Of a DNA stretch of 64,000 bases, positions 51,401 to 64,000 are shown piece by piece. The stretch spans positions 81,140,644 to 81,204,643 of the forward strand of contig NC_088295.1 of assembly GCF_032854445.1 (NCBI RefSeq), written 5' to 3'. A program made the position numbers and the translations under genes. Every line of letters starts with the position of its first letter. Position 1 is the stretch's first letter. Under the pieces are notes generated by a model. The model saw only the letters and a list, made by a program, of their open reading frames with translations. It ran no database searches and was not told the origin of the DNA. This DNA comes from Liolophura sinensis (lineage: Eukaryota > Mollusca > Polyplacophora > Chitonida > Chitonidae).

Positions 51401-53967
51401 GTATTTACATGTATGTACAGTACAGTTTAAGTGGTTACTTTGTAAATTTTTTTTTTGTCTTTGTTTTTTTATCTACATAGGCACAAGAAATACTGAAAAT
51501 GGAAAGGTGTTAAAAGTGTTATTTGAAACCCCATACTTCAGGTGTTCTGTTGTGGAAGACCAAGACACAGTGGAGATGTGTGGTGCCCTCAAGGCTAGTA
51601 CATCATTAAGTCAACTACTTATTGATGTGTAGCATGAACAAAACCTTATTTGATTGTTGTTTGATGCCATTGGTTAACATACTTGTTTTTCTTGTGATAA
51701 TGTAACTGCTCTAAAGGCGTGTCCACTAAGTTTACATTTGAAGTTATATCTGATACATGTATTACATGCTTGTATTTAAACGTGTTTTCTATCCCAAATT
51801 CATTATGTTTAACGTATGTTTACTTTGAATATCTTCGCGCAGAATGTAGTTGCTATTGGAGCTGGCATTGTAGATGGGTTAGGCTGTGGGGACAACACCA
51901 AAGCAGCTGTCCTCCGACTTGGTCTCATGGAAATGGTAAAATTTGGAGAGAAATACTTTCCAGGTAACTGTATACTTAGTAAGCCTTGTATCTGTGAGAA
52001 AATTTTACTAGTGTAATGCATTCTAAAATATAAAGTTATGTCATTGGTTTTGGCACAGTTGAGGACATTAGAAGAGTTATCTCCCCTTAATTTAATAGCT
52101 GAAATTGTTTTTTGGTTTCTTTTTTGTGTCTGGAAGTGTAACATTCGTTTGACTGCAGTGCAGTGAAATCATTCGGAACTTGAAACATGGAATGTTTGAT
52201 TCAATTTCTGCCTACAATCAAAAATTACAAATGGCTGACATTCACTCCTTGCTGTATAGTGTGTGATGAGTAGATAAGAGCTCCTGTGGCATGTATCAAA
52301 CATATCAAATATGAACAATAAAATACATTAAAAAAATAGAAAGTAATTTAGGTAGCAACTGGGTGAACTCCATTTGAGATCTGACGTCTTGACCTAAATC
52401 TGCTTAAAGGTGATTACCACAAAAACTCATTCCTACTACTTATGGAATTTAGTGTACCATCTGCACATTTCATTGTACATCTGCACATGTACTGCACACT
52501 TGTTGTAGTGAAAAATGTAAGATACTAAATATGCTGTACATTCCCGAAACCATTGTTGTGGTGTTGACAGGATCTAAGATGACTACCTTTTTTGAGAGCT
52601 GTGGAGTGGCTGACTTGGTGGCCACATGCCATGGAGGCAGGAACCGGGCTCTGGGGGAAGCTGTTGTCAAGACCGGAAAGGTAACATCATACATTGTTAC
52701 ATGCACTTATCATTCTGTTTTTCTCCCATCAGTTTCATTCAAGGCAAGGGTTTACTTTCACCTTGTATTTCATTTGCAATATTTGAGGGTATTTTTGATA
52801 TATTCTGCTTCACTATCAACTGCAGGCTTTTTGAAAATATACATATTTAATAGTTATATTTAAGGCCAGGTGAATGTCAGGTTTTTCTTCTTTGATGAAA
52901 GTGTTATTTTACATGTTAGACGTCACTTTTCTCACTAGATTTTGACACTTCACACCCAGACGCACAACGATAAAAAAGAAAATTTTGTTTTATTACTTTC
53001 AGTCAGAGCTCAGTGGGATGATGTCTTAATACAGGTTTAGTTAATTTAAGAGGACGTATACATTGTGCAACATCATGTCCTACAAGATGTCCTGTACGAT
53101 ATCATGCCACATATCATGTCTATGAAGGCCTACATCTAAAACTTTCAAATTCACAATCAGCAATAATGTCAAAATATAAATATAACCACAAACAAATCCT
53201 GATGACTCAGCTTGAAGTACACGGTTGTGCACCCCTCCCCCCCCCCCCCACTCCCTACCTCAATACAGTGAATTGAACTAGAACATGAATGCCAGCAGTT
53301 AGTTTTTATCCTCCTGTTGTAGCACACCTCATAGCTACTTAATCGCTGAAAACAGTGACATGAAGGCATTCATAGTTTCTCCGTTTTGATTGTAATTGTT
53401 GTAAATCTACTCTGTTGTCTTGTTTGCAGACAATCCAGGAATTAGAGAAGGAGATTTTACATGGTCAGAGCTTTCAGGGGCCATTGGTGGCAAGAGAAAT
53501 AAATACAATGCTCAAGGAAAGTAACTTGGAGGAAAGGTGGGTGACAAATACATGTATTCCGTACACGTGAAGAATATCCTAGTTTTAAACCATGTACTGT
53601 ATTTTGGCCTGATCAGTTATTTGACCTAATAATTTGCCCCAAACAAGCAAATAAAATGTTATTTGTCGTGCTGAAACATTTCCAGTCAGATATCATCCTG
53701 CCTTCCAAAAAACCTTATTACGAAGAGTGGTATCAGACAAAATGAGTTACTTAGTCATGAGCGAAATTTGAGGTTAAATACTGTATTCAATATTTTGTGA
53801 ACCATGTTATTGATGCACATATAATATGATTTAATCTTGATATAATTTTCTCTTGGTTTTGTCATTTCAGCTTTCCTCTCTTTACAGCAATCCATAAAAT
53901 TTGTGCACGAATAATTGATCCAAAAGAGTTCATCCCTTGCTTACGTGATCATCCAGAACACCTTTAA
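48325..53967 (+). CDS. GPD1: NAD-dependent glycerol-3-phosphate dehydrogenase, copy 1
   Basis: Interconverts dihydroxyacetone phosphate + NADH and glycerol-3-phosphate, feeding lipid synthesis and the glycerophosphate shuttle. Nine exons: 48325-48518, 49747-49927, 50258-50398, 51068-51206, 51481-51593, 51843-51963, 52571-52680, 53430-53536, 53871-53967, with phases consistent. From the ATG at 48478 the product is 349 residues, exactly the usual GPD1 size. From the ATG at 48325, just after an in-frame TGA at 48298, it is 400 residues. Motifs, in short-form numbering: GSGNWG nucleotide loop (10-15), [50 protein letters not shown] with the substrate/catalytic lysine, CHGGRNR, and the ending LRDHPEHL. 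Intron 5 has a GC donor (AAG/GCTAGT). Neighbouring copy 2 shares exon borders. Confidence 0.96.
48805..49008 (+). mobile_element. 5'-truncated Meta-type SINE with target duplication in GPD1 intron 1
   Basis: Starts at CAATGCGGTCGCTGTGAGTT and is otherwise intact to AAACACCAATCAAATAAATA. Flanks GCAAACCCTAAAAC (48791-48804) and GCATACCCTAAAAC (49009-49022) differ at one base in 14. It is one of the best preserved copies in the window and serves as a reference for the family. Confidence 0.92.
49340..49510 (+). repeat. duplicated segment B (partner 45660-45830)
   Basis: Within GPD1 copy 1 intron 1. It lies in a 90-codon open frame (49298-49570) that resembles no protein I know. The partner copy has stops in that frame, so the openness is probably chance or a remnant of a transposon frame. 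Confidence 0.6.
51593..51842 (+). other. GC-AG intron of GPD1 copy 1 (intron 5)
   Basis: The coding match requires exon 5 to end CTCAAG at 51593 and exon 6 to start AATGTAGTTGC at 51843 ([12 protein letters not shown], an invariant junction). The donor is then GCTAGT and the acceptor TCTTCGCGCAG. No GT donor nearby keeps both the frame and the conserved residues. Confidence 0.88.
53231..53251 (+). repeat. C-rich tract
   Basis: CCCCTCCCCCCCCCCCCC-type run in GPD1 copy 1 intron 7, a low-complexity tract. Confidence 0.8.
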
Positions 53968-54826
53968 CCTTTAGTCTTAATGCTACAATAGTACTTATGT
54001 TTTGTACGGCATCCATGTTAATGTTAATATAAGTACTTTGGATCTCTAATAGAATGTAGACCTGTGAACAACTGTATAAAGCTCAGCATTATAATATTCA
54101 GTGCTGTTGCTTGTGGATGTTTTTCAAGTGTTGCTGAAGTGTTGGGGATTGGTGGAGTTATAATGTTCAGATAAGATTATTTTAGCCACTGATCTTTAAG
54201 ACTGTAACTTAACACACTGACATATGTTGCGTCTGGGTAAGAATGCTTGAGTGTAAGAAGCCATAAATGTTTGATCTAATATACTGCATATTTATCTATA
54301 GACAATAATCTGTCCTACATTTAGTGATGTAGATGTGGATGATGTGGGTCATTACAGAGCTATTTACTGTATAAAAATCTGTGAAAATGCTATATGATTG
54401 TGATGTTCAGTGAACTCAGTATTTCAAGCATTCAATATGCATCGGTATTGAACATAAACTGTGATTTTTTATTTGGTACTTTTGACTTTCTTGTACATTT
54501 GCATGTCTATTTATACTAGGGATTATTTATTTACTAGGGAAAAGGCATGGGGGCATGACAGCCCCTTCTCATTGAGGTTTACTTTGGTTTCCTCATTTTG
54601 TACATCATTTTCTGTGCAGTGGCATTTTGTCTAATATATTGATTACCATAACCTTTGGTATGTGTTACAGATCTGCTTTGCAATGCATATTTAATAATGA
54701 AGCAGTGGGTGGCTGCAAATGTGTGTTAAGAGGAGGATGTTTACCTTTAGACATGTTTGATATACCCTTATTGTTGCTGTAGTTATTAAAACACCTATGC
54801 AGTTTACTGGAGTGTAGGGATACTTA

Positions 54827-54832
54827 AATAAA
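54827..54832 (+). terminator. candidate GPD1 copy 1 poly(A) signal
   Basis: AATAAA 860 bases past the stop at 53967. Another occurs at 56847-56852. The 3' UTR length is therefore uncertain. Confidence 0.45.
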
Positions 54833-55079
54833 GCTATACAGTTTTAAACTGACAAAGAGCATTGGATGCGATGGTGGCAGACTATTGTTCTTTGTTAATA
54901 TTGTTGATCTGTCTCTTTTTTTTTGATGATGGGTTATTCATACTTCATGCACAATCTGATATATTGATGATAGTGGTGAAAGGTTAAAGTATTCTTTTTT
55001 CTCTGAATTTATCCCTCATTTTTGGTCCTGAACAGGTGTAGGTTATGTTTATACCCCGAGCATCGGCTTCGGCTGGGTC

Positions 55080-55295
55080 CAATAACAGGGAAAGCGATTT
55101 TAAACAAAATGTTAGGGGTAGTATCTTAAAAAATAACGCACATATAGAGGATGTCCATTGTTGATTTTCTGTGTGTATATTAATAACCATAAATTACCAA
55201 ATTCATGACTTCCATACTTTATGTATTGAGCTGAAGTTTTGCATTCATGTATCTCCAACAGGCTAGCTCTTTGGTAGCCTTGCTACCCCATGTAA
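55080..55295 (+). repeat. dispersed repeat, uninterrupted sister of 32400-32950
   Basis: Contains AACAGGGAAAGCGATTTTA, AACCATAAATTACCAAATTC, GAGCTGAAGTTTTGCATTCA and TTGGTAGCCTTGCTACCCCA, the landmarks also found in the SMARCC-LNPK interval but here without SINE insertions. It lies between the two GPD1 genes. Confidence 0.65.
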
Positions 55296-57200
55296 GTTCT
55301 ATCTATGTGGAATGGAGGATATACTGGCAGTTTATGTGAAGAGTCATAAGACGGGACAAATGTGAGACATGCCTGTCTGAGAAAAGTGTGATGTTCAGCA
55401 GTTTGGTCAAGGATGTTGTATATAGCTATTGTGGTAGAACATAGTACAATTTGTTCAAGTTACAAGTGTTATGAGGCTGGAACATTTCCATTAATTTCCT
55501 CATGGACCTTCTTGTTACATGCTTTTACATTTTTACTTACATACTTACAAAACTTTTTAATAGTGTAATTTTTACTCTTTATTAACTTGTTGTTGGATGT
55601 ATAATTTAGGACCCTATGTGCCAAATCTTGTGTCATTTTGAACTGGTAGATGCAGAGAAATGTCACTGTAAGATGTGAAACTAGGCACTATGACATTAGG
55701 CATTTAACTGTGTTTTGACGATGCAGAAACTGCTGTTATAGCTATTACACAATATTGAGACGTATACCAAAACAATGACTTTAGTCTTGTAAATTTCTAA
55801 TAACATCCAATTATGACAATGTGCAAAAGTAAATATAACTCTTGACAAAAGAATTTTGTAAAGTAAACTGATAACCATACAGTAACTCCACTATTCCACC
55901 CTATCAAGCCAGAAAAACCTGTTTCGAGAAGATACGACAACCCAAACTTTAAAAATTTTTAAAGATTTGATTACAGTTAGTAATCTCCACTAAAATGTGG
56001 TGTTATGCAGTTGTCATCTTTTAAATACCATTGCCATAATACTGTAACTCAGAAATAGCACACAATGCAGCCTGGGTAGTAAGCTAATTTTGGTTAAGAT
56101 AGACTGATATTTTAATCCCAGGTTTGACCAAAGTCAAGTGGAGTAGAACAGAGCACAAGTGACATGCTTATAGCCAGAGGTCCTCTTCTAGTGATGTGTC
56201 GTGTTAACTGTTTACATAGTTTCAGCTATATAAGAAATATGCAAATTTGTATATGCTTGTAAGAGCAGTTAAGAGTCATAGTGTGTATTTAGGCTGTGTA
56301 TTCATTTAACCTACTAGCTCATGCTGATGCAGGTTCATGGATCTTTATTGCTAGCTGGCATATTAACTGTGCTCAGGGCAAGTATTTTCTTCCAAGTTAT
56401 AGAAAGAAAAAAAAACAGATGTGTTTTGCAAAAAATTTTGAAAAAAAGTGTATGTTGACAGTTTCTTGTACTGAATTGAGGCAATGGAATTAATGTAATG
56501 CGTCATGGATAAACCATACATGATTTCCCTCAGGATTATGAATGCTTTGCTTTGCGGTGGAGTGTGAGTTATTGCATTTGTCCACGTCTGTGTTGTTTAG
56601 AGCGAATTGGGTAGTACTTAGTGCTTGACAAAGGTATCCAAGGCTTAAAAATACAGCGATAACTTGTGATTTGGGGAACCCATGTTTGTATGTCAATATA
56701 GTTGGCAAGTCATTCAAAATTTTACTGTTTTTCTGTGTGTTTTTTATGTCTATATTTCTCTCTCAGTTCACTTGTACAAGTCTTCAAAATTGTTGCTGTT
56801 TTGTTTGTAATTACACTAAGTTTTTTACTTTGTAGCATATACAAAAAATAAACCTTTGTTTTACTTGATGTTTTGGGTCATGATCATTTATTATTGAAGA
56901 CATTGTATTCAAGGTCAGGAAAATGAACTGTTGAACAGAATAGTTTTTTGAACTCGACGAAATTTTACATTGTCTTAAAGGTGTACGGACAGTTAGTACT
57001 GAGTAATCTATAATACCCTGTTATAGCTGTCAACTTGTTCATTTATAATTTCGGGAAAAGCATGATGTGTACTTTTTTGAAAGTGAATTAGTAATTCATA
57101 TAACATAAAACAATCACACACGGTACGCTATGTATGATCTAAATTTGACAAAAACTATACGGACGAGAGAGACAACCTTAGCCAAGTTTCCCGCGTCATT
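55296..57200. other. intergenic region between the GPD1 copies
   Basis: No gene, SINE or ordered repeat was recognised. Confidence 0.45.
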
Positions 57201-57209
57201 TTCCCTAAA

Positions 57210-57270
57210 CCAATCAAAGTCGCCCGTCTATTATCAAATGTCAGGGTCAAGGACAGGGTTAGACCACGTG
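57210..57270 (+). promoter_or_regulatory. CCAAT box and CACGTG E-box upstream of GPD1 copy 2
   Basis: CCAAT lies at 57210-57214 and a palindromic E-box in ACCACGTGACAT (CACGTG at 57265-57270), 134 and 79 bases before the ATG. Such E-boxes are bound by USF, MYC/MAX or TFE-type factors that control metabolic genes. Use here is inferred from position only. Confidence 0.4.
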
Positions 57271-57343
57271 ACATGGCAGACGACGACGTAAACTGCTAAA
57301 ACAAAATTCGGTGTGAGGGAGTATTTCTTAGAAGCACGCCACG

Positions 57344-60300
57344 ATGTCCGATAAGAAGAAAATTTGCATTGTCGGATCTGGGAATTGGTAAGTGCAGGCC
57401 TGAGGGATGCGTTGGGTTAAAGACACTGATGCGTGCAAGTCGAACAAATCAAGTCTCCCGTGGACTTACCACAATTCACACACTCACAGTTGAGAAGTTG
57501 TTTCGTGTGCTTTCGACTGACCTGTAAAACCGTGCCTCCCATTCACTGTCGACTTATTTCGTCGATTGAATAAGGACTGCATGTTTGCCTAGTTACTGTG
57601 TTTGTCCGCATAAAAGAACGGGAGGCTGGTCTAAGGTAAGCTGCTGAGCTAGCTTACATAGAATAACCCGGGGACGGTGATCGCTTGCCTGACTCTACAT
57701 CCCGTAAGCGGGCTAGCAAGGGTAGCTCGGTGTACTACTACACGCATGTCTTGGACATCCCCACACTGGTGTAGCTGGAGAGAGAGCACAGTAAACGACG
57801 TGGCAGAGTGTACGTAGATTACCGACGGACGGCCTCAATACTCGACTGTTGTACGCATTAAATGTATCATTCTCAGACATTTATATCTATTAGACCTATC
57901 CAAGCTCCATGATGAGATAAAACTTGCGGAGTCATTTTTTTTTCTTTTTACGAACAATTTCTGACAATTTTTATTTCCAACGTTTAATACTCAACATGAA
58001 AAATCCTGTTAGAGCCCTCCCAAATGGTTGAACATAAAACCACCTTGTAGACAAGAGCAGGATTGTTCAAAACTGGTGTAAGACTTCATACCAAATTTAA
58101 CTTTAAGCCAAGTCTTCAGTTTTGTGTTTAGCCCCAAAAAGCACATACGCATATACCAAGATACGCAGCCTCGATTTCGAAAAGGCTTGTTAACAAACCA
58201 GCTCGGCCGATCTCTTAATATTAGAGCAAGTACACTGCTGATGGTGCTTTCCTGTTTTTCAAGTTATTTGCATCATAGCACCTGTTTATCTTAGGCATGT
58301 TCAGTTTAGTGAATGTAGAGACGTGGAAGATATAAAAAATGACCCAAGAAAATTAAAGACAATATTATTAATATTATTCTTCCTTTTTTTGACTGGAAAT
58401 GTGCTTTGGACTTAAATGACGCTTGGGACGTGTCATCAGTACGGATTTTGAACACAGCTAAACTTAAATTGAGCTGTCACTCGTACAATACCACTTCATA
58501 ATGTACAGAATACTTCCAAACAACCTATTTGTTATATCGCTCAACCTGTTCAAGGACTTCCATATCCTGTACAAAATCCAATATCGATCGAAGACACACA
58601 TACAGGTTCAGCTGGCCTGGAGGAAGTTTTTGGGTCTCCTTGTTCGTGTTAGGCAATACACTTTGTATCCAGCGCTTGAATATTCCTTAATCGGTTATAG
58701 ATCTTAACTTTAGTATTTCAGGGAATTTGAAAATCATCAAACAATGAAATTTATTCGGAGGTTTATATGTGGTCGTCAATGTTTACAGAAAGGCGGAGAG
58801 AGAACGATAAACACGTACTGCCACTGTGCCCCTAAATGCTTTCATTTTATGAAGTTACCTCCCTTTGCTTCTGCACAGTATTAAAAACATGGTTCTCCAG
58901 AATCCAGTAGCACTTCAAGAGTAGAATGATCACTTGGTACGATCAAACTTATTTCATCGGACCATTATAGCTACCCATATATAATACTTCATTGTTTTGT
59001 ACACAGACGAGCAGCAGTATATACGTACCAGTATTGTACATATAGTCAGCTTACAAGTTCGTACCACTGTGCAAACATTGTTGTGTTAAAAAATTAAATT
59101 TACGTATAAAAGAAGCATGATCATGGATGGTTAGTTGTGTATATAATTCTACTCTGATTAATTTAAGTAAAAAATAAGCACATAAATTTTCATGTGTAAG
59201 TCAGTGTTTTCTATACAGGACGCATTAAAAGTTGTGAAAAAAATGTTTGCACTAATTTTTTTTCATTTGCTGTGTCATATTCATTTTAAAATGTTCCAAA
59301 TTCTTTTGCTAAATGCTATATGTAGAAAAGCTTTGATACACATGCAGTTGCAACAAAATATTGAAGAGCTGTATGATACATAGACCTATAGCCTACACAC
59401 CTATGTATATCAAGGTTGTTGGAAATTACATTGAACACCTTGAAGTCTCATTTTCCAAACATCTGAAGTATTTTGTATTGCGTTCACGTTATTGACAGCT
59501 ATGTGTACAGATTAAATGTACATGTAGATTTTGTACATGCACTGTAAGCCTGCGGACCAGTAACCTATTGCATGATTTCATGAAACATGGAAATATTCAA
59601 CCATGCTTGCTTTATTGTGCATTTTTGGGATCTATCAGTTTTCTTCATTTGCTAAACTAAATATATGTTTAAGAATAATGAGAAATATGGAGTAAATAAT
59701 ACTAAAAACAGTGTAAAACCAGTGCCTGTGGGATTGTTGTAATGATAAGATATACACAAGTGGAATGTTTTTTGGAAAGCAAGGCTTCTTATGTAGGTAG
59801 AAGTGCCTGTGTGAGATTGTGAGGTGGGTTATTTCCAATTCGTACAAAATGGCTTTGAAAAAAAAAAAAGCAAATGATGAAGTGATGAGTTAATCATTGT
59901 CTTCATCAATAAAGCTCAGTTTGTCACCCCCTTGCAAAGAAGTGTATTAGACTCATACTAATAATAAATTAAAGTACCTTGCAGAAAGTTAAATTTAAAT
60001 AGGTAAGGCAGATATTCTTGTCAGCCATGTTGCACGGAGAACAAGTCAGAAATTCAACTGTTTCAAAACGTCGGCTGGTAACAGCATTGCTTTGGCCTGA
60101 CTCGGTAGTGGGGAAATCACTGATGAGAATCAGTAACATTGAAATTTGCTTTTACTCATGCACCAAATGTATGGTGGTGTGGCGATACTCTAGACATATG
60201 CAGTTATTGAGAGGTCGCCTAGCTACAACAGTACAGAAGAGTCCGTCAGAATTTATAAAACATGGTCATTTAGCAAGAACTTAACTTGAATCTGTGAAGG

Positions 60301-63300
60301 CTGAAGTACAGTTTATGTATATGTATATGAAGATCATTGTTGGTCCAATGTGATTGATTTTGGTGGATGTGAGAGAAAGTTTGAAAAAGCCAAGGGTAAA
60401 AGCACTGACAAATAACGTGAAAAAAAGGGACCCCATGTTGGCTGAGGGCCAAGTAAGTAAACTTTTCACCGGTTGTGTTTATTCTTTTGCACTGGATATT
60501 TTTTGAGGCATTGTTGGGTTTATTTGTTAAACATTGCATAACCAGATGACTTAATGAAGTCAATGAAAGTACTGGAGATTTGGAAATTTTCCAACATCAG
60601 TTGTTTTTACAGGAACTTGTTTACAAAGAGCAGTTCATTATAAACTGTAACCTTCATGGTTAAACCCTTTTGACCCATTACATGTAGATGGGGCAGTTGT
60701 AAATCTTTGGGAGTGGGAGTGGTTGTGGAGTTTGTATAGAAATGTCTTTGGTGAAATTCATACTTGATAGACAAAAAATAAAGTATTAGCCAAGTTGGAG
60801 AAACTCAATTTTGAACTGAGAATTTTAGATACATGTAGGTGTTTTTCAACTTGATTCATTTCATTGGTAGGCACTGTATAGCTTTAAACCTACAGCTGAA
60901 GGAGTTGAAATATTCTTTCCATGTGAAAGTTAATTTTTTTTTTGCCTGCCCATTCATGTTTTCCATTTTTGATTGATGACTTCTGCCATAGTAAGAATCT
61001 TTCACTTAAATGCATTGTTAGGTAGGCAAGCATCTTGTTGGATTGAATGGGTAATTTCAGATTCATTAGTCACTCAGAAATTATCTTTTAATTTCTGTGG
61101 AGAAGTTAGAACCTAACGCCTATTATTTCAACCAGCTTACTTAGGCGCTATTACGTCCCCATTATTTGCTGTGTGTGATAATTCAGAATCCGTTGAATGC
61201 ATTGCCTTCACAGATGTTTAAATAACATGACATTTCATTACTGGCCTGAAGCCTAAAACAAAAAGCTGTAAGCTTTCCTCTACACCACACAAGACCTCTA
61301 CACCACATATTAGGCCCACCTTAGAACCCAAACATTCAAGTTCACTTGCTAGTTTTAGGTTTTTGACATTGCCATGCTGCAGCAGCTGGGTCCAGTATTT
61401 ACTCTGCCTTCAGTTGGTTGAGGGGATTATCAATGTAACTGTCACTACTGGATGTGGATATGTTGAAAACAATACAGGACTCTTAAACCTCTTTCATTCT
61501 GGACAAGGGTTACAAATCAGTCGGCATGAATCAGCCATTTTAAATGGTGTGAGGTTGTAATGACTAACAGTAGGTTGTAATGCATGTGCTACATAAACTT
61601 ACATCATAAATCTGGGGTGAACAAACTTACATGTGACAGTACATTGCAAATTGTATATTTTCTGCTGTATATATAGATTCATTCTCTAGCAATTGTTTTG
61701 ACATGGAAAACCTATATTTACACAGTCTAGACTTTAGTCAGTGTACAGTGTGTGGTTAAATTGTGGAGCTACATGTAGAACTCATTACTGACCTCCTTTT
61801 TTGTTTGCCTAGGAGCACCTGGAAGAAGGGAAAACTGACCCAGTTCAGGCCATTCTACATGTATATATGGAAGTGTTAAACTTAACTATAGGGCCAGCAT
61901 TGATCGTCCTTACAGCACTGGGGCTGAGCTTTAGACTTGAGTCTAAACATTGCTGTCTCAGTTACAACTCTGTACACTGTTCTGATATTTAAAAATAACC
62001 CATGCTATGTACTGCCTACTTACATGTACATAAGATAGATCTGTTTCACTCTTTTAAATGGATTCATGTACCATATTGCCACTTAAATGTCATGTCACCA
62101 AGGGTGCAAAATAAAATATTGACAATTTGTACTTGTTTCAGGGGATCAGCAATAGCAAAAATTATTGGAAATAATGTGAAGGACCCAGAATTGTCTAAAA
62201 AGTTCCAGGAAGAAGTGTGTATGTATGTGTATGAGGAGATGGTAAATGGAAAGAAACTAACAGAAATCATCAACAACGACCACGAGAATGTCAAGTACTT
62301 GCCCGGTCACAAGTTACCAGAGAATGTGGTAATTGCAGGCTGTTGACAAAAATGATTAAAGAAGGCCAGAGAAGTTCATAACCCAGTGAGCCTCTCAGAG
62401 AGATCAGTTGGGGACTTTAGGAAATTCGAAATGGTCAGCGAACATCCAGTTGTTTTCACTTATTTAAATTTAGATTCAAACCTTGGCAACCTGGAATTCT
62501 AGTAGCCTGCAAGATTGGAGCATCTATTTTATCAGGCCTTATCATCGGGACTAAGGAGCAGATTATTTTTGTCCTTTAGAATAATCGAAGGGCTGGAGAC
62601 AAAAAATGGAGGTCCCAAAAATGTCAGTTTTTCTTAATGCTTGTGTTGTGTGCGGTTAAGGTAAACATAAAAGCCTTCTTTAAACATTATGTAAAAGTTA
62701 GATAGGTGTAACATAAGGATTTCTTTTGCATGTAAATAGTGTTTCCATACATGTATTTAACGTTCTTAAATTTCACTGTGTAAAGAGATCCATTATTGGC
62801 CAATGTAATGGTTTCTAGTCCCATAGGTGGTAACTGGCCATAATCTACTGAAGAACGGGTAAGTCCCCCAAAGTGGCCTAAGTGGAAGCATTTATGACAA
62901 CTAGTGCAAGATTCCAGTGGCAGTAGAGTGTGAAAGTTACATGTATGGAGTTTTTGACATCCTTTGTGGGGACTACCTACTTGGGAAACAAGGCGGCCAT
63001 ACAAACTGTTTAAGCCAGCACCTTAAATAACAATAGCAGGGACCAATCCTACTTCAGAAAGGGCTTTCAGTATTTCCAGACAAGGAGCACATTGAGTGAT
63101 GTGGTGTTTAATTACACAGAAACTTTTGTGCAGTTACTTCAGTTAAAGCTTAACAGGTTCCTCTCCTGAAATGATTATTGTCTAGAAAAACTAATTTTAG
63201 CCTGAAGGTCAGTGAAATGAGTTTAGGCTCAGTCATCTTAGGTGGCTCTCAGAAGCAGATGACCATTATAAATCACATCGTGGTATTTGTATTCTTTTGG

Positions 63301-63547
63301 TAGGTCAGCTCTTGCACAGCTCAGGAAGTCAACTAATGAGCACATATTATAGATTCTCTCCAATGAAAACAGGTGTAGTGATGCATTTTTTCTTTTTGTC
63401 ACACAGAAAGCTGTCCCTGATGTGAAGGAATCAGCCAAAGATGCAGATATTTTAATATTTGTTGTGCCTCATCAGTTTGTCAAAGGCATTTGTAAGCAGC
63501 TACAGGGAAGTGTGAAGTCAGGTGCCATTGCTGTATCTCTTATCAAG
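57344..63547 (+). CDS. GPD1: NAD-dependent glycerol-3-phosphate dehydrogenase, copy 2, partial (runs past window end)
   Basis: Exons 57344-57387, 62142-62328 and 63407-63547 encode residues 1-124. [20 protein letters not shown] has the nucleotide loop, followed by [19 protein letters not shown] and [20 protein letters not shown]. Intron positions and phases equal those of copy 1; exon 3 has the same 47 codons, and exon 2 is two codons longer. Over exon 3, 29 of 47 residues match copy 1, so the duplication is old. There is no upstream in-frame extension like that of copy 1, so this copy should be cytosolic. Intron 1 (57388-62141) is 4.75 kb with no SINE recognised. The rest of the gene, about 225 residues, lies beyond 64000. 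Confidence 0.94.
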
Positions 63548-64000
63548 GTTTGTGAACACACAGGGATCATGCCACTGGAAACTATGTACTATAAGTTTGC
63601 TAGCAGCATCGATGAATAAAACCTGCACTTTCATAAGCTATTGTCTGACAGTGTAGCAGATTTTTAGCAGATTTCCTGATTGTGTCATGTAGGAGAAAAC
63701 ATATAAGGCACATTTAAAATTGCTGGGACAAGGCAACCTACCTAAGCATTACATCTAAAAGTTTTGCAGACTGGCTCTTGCAGCTGGTCAAGGCGTACAT
63801 GCTCGCTCTTGTTTCTTGCTTATTCATTATGGATAGCTTATTTCATCCACGGGTGAAAAGGTCATTGGAGTTGAAAATAAGATGAAAACCAGAAGGCATA
63901 TATCAACTAATCTAGGAGGACTAGCTTTGGTTTCAGTGTAAAACACGTATAACATGATTTATGTCCTTCTACGTAAAGAAAAAAAAAGAATGTAGTGACT
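63548..64000 (+). other. intron 3 of GPD1 copy 2 (start)
   Basis: Begins with donor GTTTGTG after ATCAAG. The next exon is not reached before the window ends. Confidence 0.8.

Noticed and set aside
60018-60284. 88-codon frame in GPD1 copy 2 intron 1
   Set aside because: No domain or repeat match; length is within chance for this base composition.

Overview
This is nuclear DNA of an animal, most likely a mollusc or another lophotrochozoan. The genes have many short exons with GT-AG introns. The DNA is AT-rich. It is seeded with tRNA-headed SINEs whose shared 3' part (GTATAAGTGAAATATTCTTG, then AAACACCAATCAAATAAATA) resembles the Meta-type SINEs I know from molluscs and related phyla. The species cannot be fixed from the sequence alone. 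All protein identities come from reading the translated exons against remembered family sequences; no search was run.

Layout. (1) 1-13,430 holds no convincing host gene. It is a repeat field: SINE fragments, a diverged tandem duplication of about 357 bp (4746-5445), a decayed non-LTR retrotransposon reverse transcriptase (8336-9234) and a tRNA-derived repeat doublet (11323-11700). (2) 13,431-31,716 (+) is a complete 24-exon SMARCC gene (BAF155/BAF170/Moira family, SWI/SNF scaffold). It has an N-terminal module, SWIRM, SANT, an acidic/Ala linker, a coiled coil and a Pro/Gly/Met-rich tail. Two one-base frame breaks, both in homopolymers, lie in exons 18 and 19. Intron 16 contains a 28-copy, 53/54-bp minisatellite. 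(3) 35,751-43,887 (-) is a complete 11-exon lunapark (LNPK) gene, an ER three-way-junction protein, convergent with SMARCC. (4) 48,325-53,967 (+) is a complete 9-exon NAD-dependent glycerol-3-phosphate dehydrogenase (GPD1 type). It has an in-frame N-terminal extension that looks like a mitochondrial presequence, and one GC-AG intron. (5) 57,344 to the window end (+) holds the first three exons of a second, diverged GPD1 paralogue with the same intron positions.

The three gene families do unrelated housekeeping jobs: chromatin remodelling, ER shape, and glycerol-3-phosphate/NADH balance. Only the two GPD1 copies are functionally linked, as a tandem duplication whose copies differ in their N-termini. 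I did not find a new multi-gene system. The points most worth checking are the dual-start GPD1, the GC-AG intron, the SMARCC frame breaks, the minisatellite built from splice-site-like units, and several SINE insertions with readable target-site duplications, two of them apparently nested in an older repeat.
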